Shown in pieces: positions 1 through 5,377 of a stretch of 5,377 bases of DNA. The DNA is taken from positions 1-5,377 of the forward strand of contig JAFSBP010000025.1 of the NCBI GenBank assembly GCA_017437205.1, given 5' to 3'. Each line of letters begins with the position of its first letter. The stretch's first letter is position 1. Position numbers and translations under genes: made by a program. Below the pieces are notes generated by a model that worked only from the letters and a program-made list of their open reading frames with translations, was not told the origin of the DNA and did no database searches. This stretch comes from Lachnospiraceae bacterium. GTDB taxonomy: Bacteria > Bacillota > Clostridia > Lachnospirales > Lachnospiraceae.

Positions 1-56
1 ATCAGTGAGAAACTAAAATTTATAGAAAGGAACCCATAAGGGAGGTTAGTTTAGAA

Positions 57-455
57 ATGGCGAAGAAAGTGTCAGCAAAGAAAGTGACAAAAAAGCGTGT
101 CAAGAAGAACGTTGAACACGGACAGGCTCACATCCAGTCATCTTTTAACAATACTATCGTTACATTAACGGATGCTCAGGGTAACGCATTATCATGGGCA
201 AGTGCAGGCGGTCTGGGATTTAGAGGTTCAAGGAAATCTACTCCTTATGCAGCGCAGATGGCGGCTGAAACTGCAACTAAGGCAGCTTTAGTACATGGAT
301 TAAAGTCTGTAGACGTTTTGGTGAAGGGCCCCGGATCTGGTCGTGAGGCAGCAATTCGTGCTCTCGCAGCATGTGGCCTTGAAGTTACCAGCATTAAGGA
401 TGTTACTCCGGTACCCCACAACGGATGTCGTCCGCCCAAACGTAGAAGAGTTTAA
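57..455 (+). CDS. rpsK: 30S ribosomal protein S11
   Basis: S11 is a primary component of the 30S platform, where it contacts 16S rRNA and lines the mRNA exit region. The 132-residue product is close to the usual length (129 in E. coli). After a lysine-rich N-terminal tail (residues 1-18) comes the conserved core with [11 protein letters not shown] (29-39) and [10 protein letters not shown] (54-63). The family signature [15 protein letters not shown] (89-103) and the invariant basic tail [12 protein letters not shown] (121-132) follow. The Asn-Gly pair at 122-123 matches the site known to form isoaspartate in E. coli S11. The start is fixed by homology (MAKK) and by GGGAGG at 40-45. The 56 nt before it hold no supportable coding end, so the upstream neighbour (expected rpsM) lies outside the window. 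The gene is cotranscribed with rpsD, 21 nt downstream. Confidence 0.98.
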   Translation: MAKKVSAKKVTKKRVKKNVEHGQAHIQSSFNNTIVTLTDAQGNALSWASAGGLGFRGSRKSTPYAAQMAAETATKAALVHGLKSVDVLVKGPGSGREAAIRALAACGLEVTSIKDVTPVPHNGCRPPKRRRV

Positions 456-476
456 TTTATTAGGAGGTGCAGATAA

Positions 477-1070
477 ATGGCAGTCAATAGAGTTCCTGTT
501 CTTAAAAGATGCAGATCACTTGGGCTTGATCCGATTTACATTGGAATCGACAAGAAATCAAACAGAGAATTGAAAAGAGCCAACAGAAAGATGAGCGAGT
601 ATGCGCTTCAGCTTCGCGAAAAGCAGAAAGCAAAGTTCATCTATGGTGTATTGGAAAAACCTTTCAGAAATTACTATAAAAAAGCTAGCCGTCAGAGAGG
701 TATGGCTGGTGAGAATCTGATGATCATGCTGGAGAGCCGTCTGGACAACGTACTGTTCCGCGCAGGCTTCGGCAGAACCCGTATGGAGACTCGTCAGATC
801 GTAGATCATAAGCACGTACTGGTAAACGGTAAGTGCGTAAACATCCCTTCTTACTTGGTTAAGGCAGGCGATGTTGTATCCATTAAGGAGGACGCTAAGG
901 CTTCTCAGCGTTATAAGGATGTCCTGGAGGTAACTGCAGGCAGACTGACTCCCGAGTGGCTTGATGTTGATCAGGAGAACCTGGTGGCAACCGTAAAGCA
1001 GCTTCCTACCCGTGAAATGATTGATGTTCCGGTTAACGAGATGCTTATTGTCGAGTTGTACAACAAATAA
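477..1070 (+). CDS. rpsD: 30S ribosomal protein S4
   Basis: S4 is a primary 16S rRNA binding protein that starts assembly of the 30S body and helps maintain decoding accuracy. The product is 197 residues, typical for the family (about 200). The N-terminal third contains [21 protein letters not shown] (residues 40-60), and [21 protein letters not shown] (78-98) leads into the S4 RNA-binding fold at about 87-138, with [20 protein letters not shown]. Only one cysteine (C12) lies in the N-terminal region, so this is the zinc-free form. The start has a perfect AGGAGGTG at 462-469, 7 nt before the ATG. In B. subtilis rpsD is outside the alpha operon; here it sits between rpsK and rpoA, as in E. coli and many clostridia. 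S4 often represses its own operon, but any such target would be upstream of rpsM and is not visible here. Confidence 0.98.
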   Translation: MAVNRVPVLKRCRSLGLDPIYIGIDKKSNRELKRANRKMSEYALQLREKQKAKFIYGVLEKPFRNYYKKASRQRGMAGENLMIMLESRLDNVLFRAGFGRTRMETRQIVDHKHVLVNGKCVNIPSYLVKAGDVVSIKEDAKASQRYKDVLEVTAGRLTPEWLDVDQENLVATVKQLPTREMIDVPVNEMLIVELYNK

Positions 1071-1112
1071 TGATGTTTTTACTCTCGAATATAACCCAGA
1101 AGGAGGGATATC

Positions 1113-2069
1113 ATGTTCGATTTTGAAAAACCGAGTATTGAGATTGCAGAGTTATCAGAAGATAAATCCTATGGCCGTTTCGTTGTAGAACCTCTTGAGA
1201 GAGGATACGGCACAACCCTGGGTAATTCACTGAGACGTATTATGCTGTCTTCTTTGCCTGGCGCAGCTGTAAGTCAGGTAAAGATTGACGGTGTGCTGCA
1301 TGAGTTCAGCCCTATCCCCGGTGTTAAGGAGGATGTGACTGAAATCATCATGAATATTAAAAACCTTGCAATTCGCAACAGCAGCGACAGCTATGAGCCG
1401 AAGACTGCATATATTGAGTGCGAAGGCGAGTGTGTGGTAACCGCAGCAGACATTCAGGCAGATCCCGATATTGAGATTCTAAACAAGGATCAGGTGATTG
1501 CTACCCTCAGCGGTGGTCCGGACTGCAGACTGTACATGGAGCTGACGATTACCAAGGGACGCGGATACGTGAGCGCAGACCGCAACAAGAATGCAGATCT
1601 GCCCATCGGTATCATCGCAGTTGATTCCATCTATACTCCCGTTGAGCGTGTTAACATGGCGGTAGAGAATACCCGTGTTGGTCAGCAGACTGACTATGAC
1701 AAGCTTACTTTGGATGTATATACCAACGGAACCCAGTCTCCCGATGAGGCTGTCAGCCTCGCTGCAAAGGTGCTCAGTGAGCATCTTAACCTGTTCATCG
1801 ACCTTTCTGACAACGCTAAGACGGCAGAGATTATGGTGGACAAGCAGGACGACGAGAAGGGCAAAGTGATGGAGATGAACATCGATGAGCTGGAACTTTC
1901 CGTTCGTTCTTACAACTGCTTGAAGCGTGCAGGCATCAACACCGTTGAGGAGTTGACCAACCGTACAGCAGAGGATATGATGAAGGTGAGAAACCTTGGT
2001 CGTAAGTCTCTGGAAGAGGTTCTTGCAAAGCTGAAGGAGCTTGGTCTGGAGCTTAGCAGCGCAGACTGA
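1113..2069 (+). CDS. rpoA: DNA-directed RNA polymerase subunit alpha
   Basis: The alpha subunit dimerises to nucleate RNA polymerase assembly, and its C-terminal domain contacts UP elements and activators. The 318-residue length is normal (314 in B. subtilis, 329 in E. coli). The N-terminal assembly domain spans about residues 1-230, with [21 protein letters not shown] (27-47) and [18 protein letters not shown] (58-75). An acidic, lysine-rich linker (about 240-255) joins it to the C-terminal domain (about 258-313). That domain keeps the DNA-contact residues R265, N268, G296, K298 and S299, which fall at the same numbers as in E. coli alpha. AGGAGGG at 1101-1107 supports the start. The gene lies 42 nt after rpsD, with 122 nt to rplQ, in keeping with one operon. 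Confidence 0.99.
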   Translation: MFDFEKPSIEIAELSEDKSYGRFVVEPLERGYGTTLGNSLRRIMLSSLPGAAVSQVKIDGVLHEFSPIPGVKEDVTEIIMNIKNLAIRNSSDSYEPKTAYIECEGECVVTAADIQADPDIEILNKDQVIATLSGGPDCRLYMELTITKGRGYVSADRNKNADLPIGIIAVDSIYTPVERVNMAVENTRVGQQTDYDKLTLDVYTNGTQSPDEAVSLAAKVLSEHLNLFIDLSDNAKTAEIMVDKQDDEKGKVMEMNIDELELSVRSYNCLKRAGINTVEELTNRTAEDMMKVRNLGRKSLEEVLAKLKELGLELSSAD

Positions 2070-2127
2070 TGATAAAAGTCCTGTGAGAGCAGGCATGTAC
2101 CCCACAGATTTTTGATTGATGGATTAA

Positions 2128-2169
2128 CACACCCGCCAGTAAGACCGAAAGAGCATGGCGACAAGTGTG
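2128..2169 (+). promoter_or_regulatory. Candidate structured element before rplQ
   Basis: The 122-nt gap between rpoA and rplQ is much longer than the other spacers here (21 and 42 nt). Within it, CACAC (2128-2132) can pair with GTGTG (2165-2169). Inside that, CGCCA (2134-2138) can pair with TGGCG (2156-2160). This gives two 5-bp helices separated by a 1 x 4 internal loop and capped by a 17-nt loop. The structure ends 8 nt before the rplQ GGAGG at 2178-2182. No T-tract follows, so it is not an intrinsic terminator. It could be an RNA control element for L17 translation, an mRNA processing site, or chance. The pairing is seen in the sequence; the function is inference. Confidence 0.35.
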
Positions 2170-2191
2170 CCACAAATGGAGGAAAAGAATT

Positions 2192-2698
2192 ATGGCAGGA
2201 TATAGAAAACTTGGTAGAACTTCCAATCAGAGAAAGGCTATGCTTCGCGCACTGACCACCTCTTTGGTTCTGAACGGTAAGATCGTTACCACCGAGACCA
2301 GAGCAAAGGAAATTCGCAAGCAGGTTGAGCCCCTCATCGCTATGGCTGTTCGTGAGAAGGACAACTTCGAGACCGTAACCGTAATGGCAAAGGTTGCTCG
2401 TAAGGATAAGGACGGCAAGCGCGTTAAGGAAGTTGTAGACGGAAAGAAAGTTACCGTATACGATGAGATTGAGAAGACCATCACGAAGGATATGCCCAGC
2501 AGACTGCACGCTCGTCGTGAGATGCTGAAGGTTCTTTACGTTCCCACTCAGGACGGAAAGAAGGTTGACCTTCCCAAGAAGCTGTTCGAGGAGATCGCAC
2601 CTAAGTACGTTGATCGTAAGGGCGGTTACACCCGTATCATCAAGATCGGACCTCGTAAGGGCGATGCAGCGATGGAAGTAGTTCTTGAGCTGGTTTAA
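2192..2698 (+). CDS. rplQ: 50S ribosomal protein L17, long form
   Basis: L17 binds 23S rRNA near the polypeptide exit tunnel of the 50S subunit. The N-terminal block [20 protein letters not shown] (residues 1-20), [17 protein letters not shown] (33-49) and the C-terminal [20 protein letters not shown] (142-161) are diagnostic. The product is 168 residues, against 120-127 in B. subtilis and E. coli. The excess is an insertion at about residues 57-103, between MAVREKD and LHARREML. It is rich in Lys, Val and Asp, and I recall similar insertions in Lachnospiraceae L17. The start at 2192 is chosen over the in-frame GTG at 2165 because L17 begins MxGYRKLGR and GGAGG (2178-2182) lies 9 nt before this ATG. 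It is the last gene of the operon, followed by a terminator 31 nt downstream. Confidence 0.97.
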   Translation: MAGYRKLGRTSNQRKAMLRALTTSLVLNGKIVTTETRAKEIRKQVEPLIAMAVREKDNFETVTVMAKVARKDKDGKRVKEVVDGKKVTVYDEIEKTITKDMPSRLHARREMLKVLYVPTQDGKKVDLPKKLFEEIAPKYVDRKGGYTRIIKIGPRKGDAAMEVVLELV

Positions 2699-2729
2699 TT
2701 CACTGAGAAGTTGAATAAAAAGTAAAGAT

Positions 2730-2775
2730 ACAGGCTATACGTTTTTTTGATGAAATCGTATAGCCTGTTTTTTTT
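2730..2775 (+). terminator. Intrinsic terminator of the alpha operon, possibly bidirectional
   Basis: ACAGGCTATACG (2730-2741) pairs perfectly with CGTATAGCCTGT (2757-2768) around a 15-nt loop, and eight T residues (2768-2775) follow. This is a strong rho-independent terminator 31 nt after the rplQ stop. The stop codon of the convergent AraC-type gene (2774-2776) overlaps the end of the T-tract. On the - strand the same stem is followed by an interrupted T-rich stretch (complement of about 2711-2729), so it could also end the regulator's transcript, less efficiently. Confidence 0.93.
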
Positions 2776-3625
2776 AGCTGTTCTTTTCGGACAACTGCAG
2801 TTTTCGCTCCGACGGAGTGATTCCGAAATGTTTTTTGAAACACAATTGAAATCCGCTGTAGGATCGATAGCCTACCTGCCATGCGATCTCTTCCAAGGAT
2901 TTGTCAGAATCGTGCAGAAAGATGTCCGCGAGTTCCATCCTGCGACGGATAATAATACTTTTATAGTCCTCCCCCAAAAATTGTCTGACCAGCTTACGGG
3001 TCTGCCTTTCGCTGAGAAACAGTGCTCTGGAAAGTCCTTCCAGACCGCTGTCATCAGCAAAATGGCGTTCAATATATTCTTCAATGACCCATTGTTGACG
3101 TATAGCACGCGAACTGTTTGGTATATATTGCTGCCGGTCTCTAGTATGGAGGCTGAATAGATGCAGTGCAGTATTAAGTAGCAATATTCCCAGCCTGACA
3201 TCCGAAAAGGAGTCTTTCGCCTGTTTGGACAGGGACAGACACTGACGTATAAATAGATTTGCATCAGAATCTTCGAAGACAGCGACATCCCTGATGTTCA
3301 TAAACAGGTCAAGGATAGCACTGTGCTCTGTGCCTGCCGGTTCTGCACTGAAGTTAAAACAGATCCGCTCTACAGTTCCGTTTTTTGTATCTACTTTGTG
3401 GTAAATACCTCGGGGAAGGAGCAAGATCTGCCCGGCGGTCAAATGAAATTCCTTGTTTTCCTGAGGGAGAAATACAGTTTCCTCTCCATCCAAAATACAG
3501 TGAAATTCCATGTAATAGTGCTTATGAGGGCGCTCGCTGACTCGTTCGTCAGGAATAATTGCATTTTTGGTTGCTCGAATATGACAATTAACGTTGTCTA
3601 CGGTGGTGCTGAATTCGAATTTCAT
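2774..3625 (-). CDS. AraC-family transcriptional regulator with N-terminal cupin
   Basis: This is a cytoplasmic DNA-binding regulator of 283 residues, a normal length for AraC-family sugar regulators. Residues about 34-90 form a cupin-like sensing domain: HKHYYMEFHCILDG (34-47) and a second strand block with LTAGQILLLPRGIYHKV (62-78), typical of an AraC ligand-binding domain. The C-terminal 100 residues (about 178-277) are the double helix-turn-helix. The first HTH lies around LEGLSRALFLSERQTRKLVR (195-214). The second contains SLEEIAWQVGYRSYSGFQLCFKKHFGITPSE (243-273), a near-consensus AraC signature. The start ATG (3623-3625) has AGAGG (complement of 3631-3635) 5 nt before it. The gene is divergent from the glycosidase-like gene and convergent with rplQ, so by context it probably controls the sugar module and perhaps itself. 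The effector is unknown. Confidence 0.93.
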   Translation of the reverse strand: MKFEFSTTVDNVNCHIRATKNAIIPDERVSERPHKHYYMEFHCILDGEETVFLPQENKEFHLTAGQILLLPRGIYHKVDTKNGTVERICFNFSAEPAGTEHSAILDLFMNIRDVAVFEDSDANLFIRQCLSLSKQAKDSFSDVRLGILLLNTALHLFSLHTRDRQQYIPNSSRAIRQQWVIEEYIERHFADDSGLEGLSRALFLSERQTRKLVRQFLGEDYKSIIIRRRMELADIFLHDSDKSLEEIAWQVGYRSYSGFQLCFKKHFGITPSERKLQLSEKNS

Positions 3626-3627
3626 GT

Positions 3628-3651
3628 TGACCTCTTTTCTGACCTTTAAAA
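3628..3651. repeat. Candidate operator copy 1, TGACC repeats by the regulator start
   Basis: TGACCTTTAAAA at 3640-3651 is an exact 12-bp match to a second copy at 3778-3789 on the other side of the divergent promoters. A related partial copy, TGACCTCTTTT, lies at 3628-3638, giving two TGACC half-sites 12 bp apart. The stretch includes the ribosome binding site of the AraC-family gene, read as AGAGG on the - strand. Shared sequence near both divergent genes fits a binding site for the local regulator, with autoregulation possible. No footprint or family consensus is known to me. Confidence 0.45.
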
Positions 3652-3664
3652 AGCGGAACTATTT

Positions 3665-3705
3665 AAAAAAATGGGGACGGAGAATCAATGGACGTCTCCG
3701 CCTCC
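3665..3705 (-). terminator. Terminator-like hairpin in the regulator 5' leader (candidate attenuator)
   Basis: On the - strand, CGGAGA (complement of 3700-3695) pairs with TCTCCG (complement of 3683-3678) across an 11-nt loop. The stem extends outward through a G-U pair and a GGAG/CCCC block with one A-C mismatch. After one A comes a run of seven T (complement of 3671-3665), as in an intrinsic terminator. The + strand copy of the hairpin has no T-tract after it. The best - strand promoter (3729-3758) lies upstream, so the hairpin would fall inside the roughly 97-nt leader of the AraC-type gene and could cut its transcription short. I found no convincing antiterminator stem. Confidence 0.55.
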
Positions 3706-3708
3706 GAA

Positions 3709-3738
3709 ATGATAAAATCTACCTGTACAGTATATAAT
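3709..3738 (+). promoter_or_regulatory. Candidate sigma-A promoter for the glycosidase-like gene
   Basis: A perfect TATAAT -10 box lies at 3733-3738. A weak -35 box, ATGATA (3709-3714, four of six matches), lies 18 nt before it. The expected transcript start near 3745 would give a leader of about 67 nt. A second possibility is TTGTCA (3752-3757) with TATGAC (3776-3781), 18-nt spacing, giving a leader of about 24 nt. The weak -35 of the first would suit dependence on an activator such as the neighbouring AraC-type protein. Confidence 0.5.
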
Positions 3739-3758
3739 TGCAATTCTAAATTTGTCAA
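3729..3758 (-). promoter_or_regulatory. Sigma-A-like promoter for the AraC-family gene
   Basis: On the - strand a consensus TTGACA -35 box (complement of 3753-3758) is followed after 18 nt by TATACT (complement of 3729-3734). Initiation would fall near 3722, about 97 nt before the regulator's start codon. The -10 box overlaps the TATAAT of the opposing + strand promoter, so the two promoters should compete for polymerase. No comparable promoter fits between the leader hairpin and the gene. Confidence 0.65.
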
Positions 3759-3769
3759 TGGATTTTCAT

Positions 3770-3789
3770 GGTCAATATGACCTTTAAAA
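3770..3789. repeat. Candidate operator copy 2 with GGTCA-N3-TGACC inverted repeat
   Basis: GGTCA (3770-3774) and TGACC (3778-3782) form a perfect inverted repeat around ATA. The right arm is the start of the second TGACCTTTAAAA copy (3778-3789). The site is just upstream of the -35 box of the regulator promoter and 9-28 nt before the ribosome binding site GGAGG of the glycosidase-like gene. A bound protein could activate the first and block the second, or act with the copy at 3640-3651 by looping. The role is inferred from position and repetition only. Confidence 0.45.
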
Positions 3790-3811
3790 TGGAAAAAGGA
3801 GGAACTTGTAA

Positions 3812-5287
3812 ATGGAGATAGTCAATATAGGCTCTCGGAGAGAAGTTTGCTGGGATGAGGCGCTCATGGACACCTGCGAAGGTGTGCGAGTGGAAATGCA
3901 TCGTCCGGAGTATCGAAACGATGCACTGGTGTGCGATGAACCGTGGGAGGGCAATTGCAGCGGATATTTTGTGCTGTTGCCGGATGGTGGACAGTTCCGA
4001 CTTTATTATCGTGGATCACAGTGGGATGTAAACGAGGACGGTACCGGGATCGGTACACACCATCCTGCGATGATGTGTGTTGCGGAGAGCAAGGACGGAA
4101 AGACCTTTAAAAGAATCAATGCAGGCATTTGCGCCTACTGGGGAAGCAAGGAAAATAATATACTTTTGGACTACATTCGTGACAATATATATTTCTTCAA
4201 GGATACTAACCCGGATTGTCCGCCGAGCTCCCGATATAAAGGGCTGGCGGAGCATGAGGGTTCCAATCTATGGCTGTTTGAGAGTGCGGACGGTGTACAT
4301 TTTGAAAAGGTTCGTCTTTTGTGCGATGACGGTGCTTATGATTCAATGAATGTATGTTTCTGGGATCAGGGGGAAAAACAGTATTATCTGTTCTACCGTG
4401 GAGTTCACGGAGAAGGCACCGTTGACGGAAAGTGGGCACCCGGTCAAGGGAATGCTCTTCACAATACAGTCATCCGTGATGTCCGTGTGCGCACATCGAA
4501 GGACTTTATCACTTGGAGTGAGCCGAAGATGCTGGATTACGGTCCTGAAGCGGAGGAGATGGAACTGTATACCAATCAGGTGCAGAAATACTATCGGGCA
4601 AATCATATGTTTATTGGATTTCCGACCCGCTACATTGACCGTTATCAGGATGAGGTAAACTTTTCACAGCTTCCGGACTGGAAACACCGCCAAAAACTGA
4701 TTCGCTTTAAGGGAAGATCCGGAACTGCATTTACGGACGCGGCGATAATGACTTCTCGTGATGGGCTTCATTTTCGACGTACTGACGAAGCCTTTATGAC
4801 TCCGGGGATAGAGCGGGGATCGAACTGGTACTACGGTGACAATTACCTGTGTTACGGGATGGCGGAGACCGCTTCCGATATTCCCGGTGCACCCAATGAG
4901 ATATCGATGTACATGGGGGTTGACTATCGGGTAAAGCCGGTTACTTTACGGCGTTATGTAATTCGATTGGATGGATTCTTTTCATGGCGATGTGATTATA
5001 AGCCGGGCAAAATCATTACAAAGCCACTTCATTTTGATGGTGAAACACTGAATGTGAACTTCGCCACCTCCGCGCTGGGATTTGTCCGTATTCGTCTCTT
5101 GGATCAGAACGGCAGCCCTATTGAGGGATATGATTCCGGACGGTTATTTGGGGACAGCGTAGATCGTGAAGTGATATTTAAAAAAGCTTTGGCAGAGCTG
5201 GCAGGGAAAATGGTGCGGATGGAGATTACCATGAGCGATGCAGATCTGTATTCTTTCCGGTTTGAGCATTTGCCTAAATTTGGCTGA
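3812..5287 (+). CDS. Putative intracellular glycosidase-like beta-propeller protein
   Basis: This 491-residue protein has no signal peptide or membrane segment, so it should act in the cytoplasm. I read it as a five-bladed beta-propeller related to the GH43/GH32/GH68/GH117/GH130-like superfamily. Four SxDxxxF/W turns recur at residues 93-99, 158-164, 229-235 and 315-321. Other likely family motifs are DEPWEGN (43-49), RLYYRGSQWD (63-72), FKDTNPDCPP (129-138), YDSMN (176-180), YTNQVQ (253-258), IGFPTRYID (268-276) and YGDNY (341-345). A C-terminal beta-sandwich-like part (about 395-487) ends in DADLYSFRF (476-484). The GH32 WMNDPNG motif is absent, and I cannot assign catalytic acids. I recall similar proteins, mostly of unknown function, in planctomycetes. 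AAGGAGG (3796-3802) supports the start. The gene probably shares an operon with the dehydrogenase 51 nt downstream. Substrate is unknown, and a non-hydrolytic role is possible. Confidence 0.7.
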   Translation: MEIVNIGSRREVCWDEALMDTCEGVRVEMHRPEYRNDALVCDEPWEGNCSGYFVLLPDGGQFRLYYRGSQWDVNEDGTGIGTHHPAMMCVAESKDGKTFKRINAGICAYWGSKENNILLDYIRDNIYFFKDTNPDCPPSSRYKGLAEHEGSNLWLFESADGVHFEKVRLLCDDGAYDSMNVCFWDQGEKQYYLFYRGVHGEGTVDGKWAPGQGNALHNTVIRDVRVRTSKDFITWSEPKMLDYGPEAEEMELYTNQVQKYYRANHMFIGFPTRYIDRYQDEVNFSQLPDWKHRQKLIRFKGRSGTAFTDAAIMTSRDGLHFRRTDEAFMTPGIERGSNWYYGDNYLCYGMAETASDIPGAPNEISMYMGVDYRVKPVTLRRYVIRLDGFFSWRCDYKPGKIITKPLHFDGETLNVNFATSALGFVRIRLLDQNGSPIEGYDSGRLFGDSVDREVIFKKALAELAGKMVRMEITMSDADLYSFRFEHLPKFG

Positions 5288-5338
5288 GATGGTTTGGAAA
5301 AAGATAGAAAACTACGTATGGAAGGGAACAGAGGAAAC

Positions 5339-5377
5339 ATGAACGAAATCTTGAAAAAATTTTCCCTCCAAGGGAAA
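5339..5377 (+). CDS. Start of a short-chain dehydrogenase, gluconate 5-dehydrogenase/KduD type (partial)
   Basis: Only 13 codons are in the window, reading MNEILKKFSLQGK. This closely resembles the N-terminus of SDR enzymes annotated as gluconate 5-dehydrogenase or 2-deoxy-D-gluconate 3-dehydrogenase, which run FSLxGK into the VALVTGA strand and Rossmann glycine motif. Those enzymes interconvert keto sugar acids with NAD(P)H. GAGGA at 5331-5335 lies just before the chosen ATG. An in-frame ATG at 5318 would add seven residues but has a weaker ribosome binding site and does not fit the family start. The gene follows the glycosidase-like gene on the same strand with no terminator between, so it is probably cotranscribed. 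The identification rests on very few residues. Confidence 0.55.
   Translation, partial: MNEILKKFSLQGK

Noticed and set aside
1..56. Possible C-terminal end of rpsM at the left edge
   Set aside because: None of the three + strand frames gives a plausible lysine-rich S13 tail, and all carry early stops, so this appears to be the intergenic spacer.
1479..2105. 208-residue - strand open frame opposite rpoA
   Set aside because: It is a shadow of the strongly conserved rpoA gene and has no plausible protein features.
2081..2107. CTGTG/CACAG stem in the rpoA-rplQ spacer
   Set aside because: Five base pairs around a 17-nt loop with no neighbouring support is expected by chance.
2095..2115. A six-codon open frame in the rpoA-rplQ spacer as a leader peptide
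   Set aside because: It is too short, with no clear ribosome binding site and no amino acid bias typical of attenuation.
2165..2191. GTG start at 2165 that would lengthen L17 by nine residues
   Set aside because: L17 proteins begin MxGYRKLGR, and GGAGG at 2178-2182 is well placed for the ATG at 2192. The upstream GTG has no ribosome binding site.
2155..2205. A 16-codon open frame overlapping the start of rplQ, possible translational coupling
   Set aside because: Only a weak GAAAGAG precedes it and the peptide resembles nothing I know. Its second half is simply the rplQ ribosome binding region read in another frame.
2747..3160. 137-residue + strand open frame opposite the AraC-type gene
   Set aside because: It is antisense to a clear AraC-family protein, starts inside the terminator loop and has no recognisable domain.
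3673..3705. The same hairpin as a + strand terminator
   Set aside because: No T-tract follows on the + strand, and it lies upstream of the + strand promoter, so it would have nothing to terminate.
5318..5338. Upstream in-frame ATG for the dehydrogenase
   Set aside because: It would add seven residues not typical of the family, and GAGGA at 5331-5335 favours the ATG at 5339.

Overview
The window looks like chromosomal DNA from a Gram-positive clostridium, most likely of the Lachnospiraceae type. The grounds are the gene order rpsK-rpsD-rpoA-rplQ, strong AGGAGG ribosome binding sites, a short S4 of the clostridial type without an N-terminal zinc cluster, and an L17 with an extra segment of about 47 residues. 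I recall such a long L17 from Lachnospiraceae. The assignment is from memory of these families, not from a search.

Positions 1-2775 are the distal end of the ribosomal alpha operon on the + strand: rpsK (S11), rpsD (S4), rpoA (RNA polymerase alpha) and rplQ (L17), closed by a strong intrinsic terminator. Spacers are 21, 42 and 122 nt. The last, between rpoA and rplQ, is unusually long for this operon and can fold into a two-part stem just before the rplQ ribosome binding site.

Positions 2774-5377 are a different, accessory module. An AraC-family regulator with an N-terminal cupin lies on the - strand and converges on the rplQ terminator. It is divergent from a + strand gene for a 491-residue cytoplasmic beta-propeller protein that resembles glycoside hydrolases of the GH43/GH32-like superfamily. 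The first 13 codons of a following gene read like the start of a gluconate 5-dehydrogenase/KduD-type short-chain dehydrogenase. Together they suggest a small locus for intracellular use of a sugar or sugar acid, controlled by the divergent regulator.

The 186-bp divergent intergenic region (3626-3811) is dense in signals. It holds two opposed sigma-A-like promoters whose -10 boxes overlap. A 12-bp repeat, TGACCTTTAAAA, occurs near both genes. There is a perfect GGTCA-N3-TGACC inverted repeat in the + strand leader. A terminator-like hairpin with a U7 tract sits in the 5' leader of the regulator's own transcript. I saw no RNA genes, CRISPR arrays or insertion sequences.
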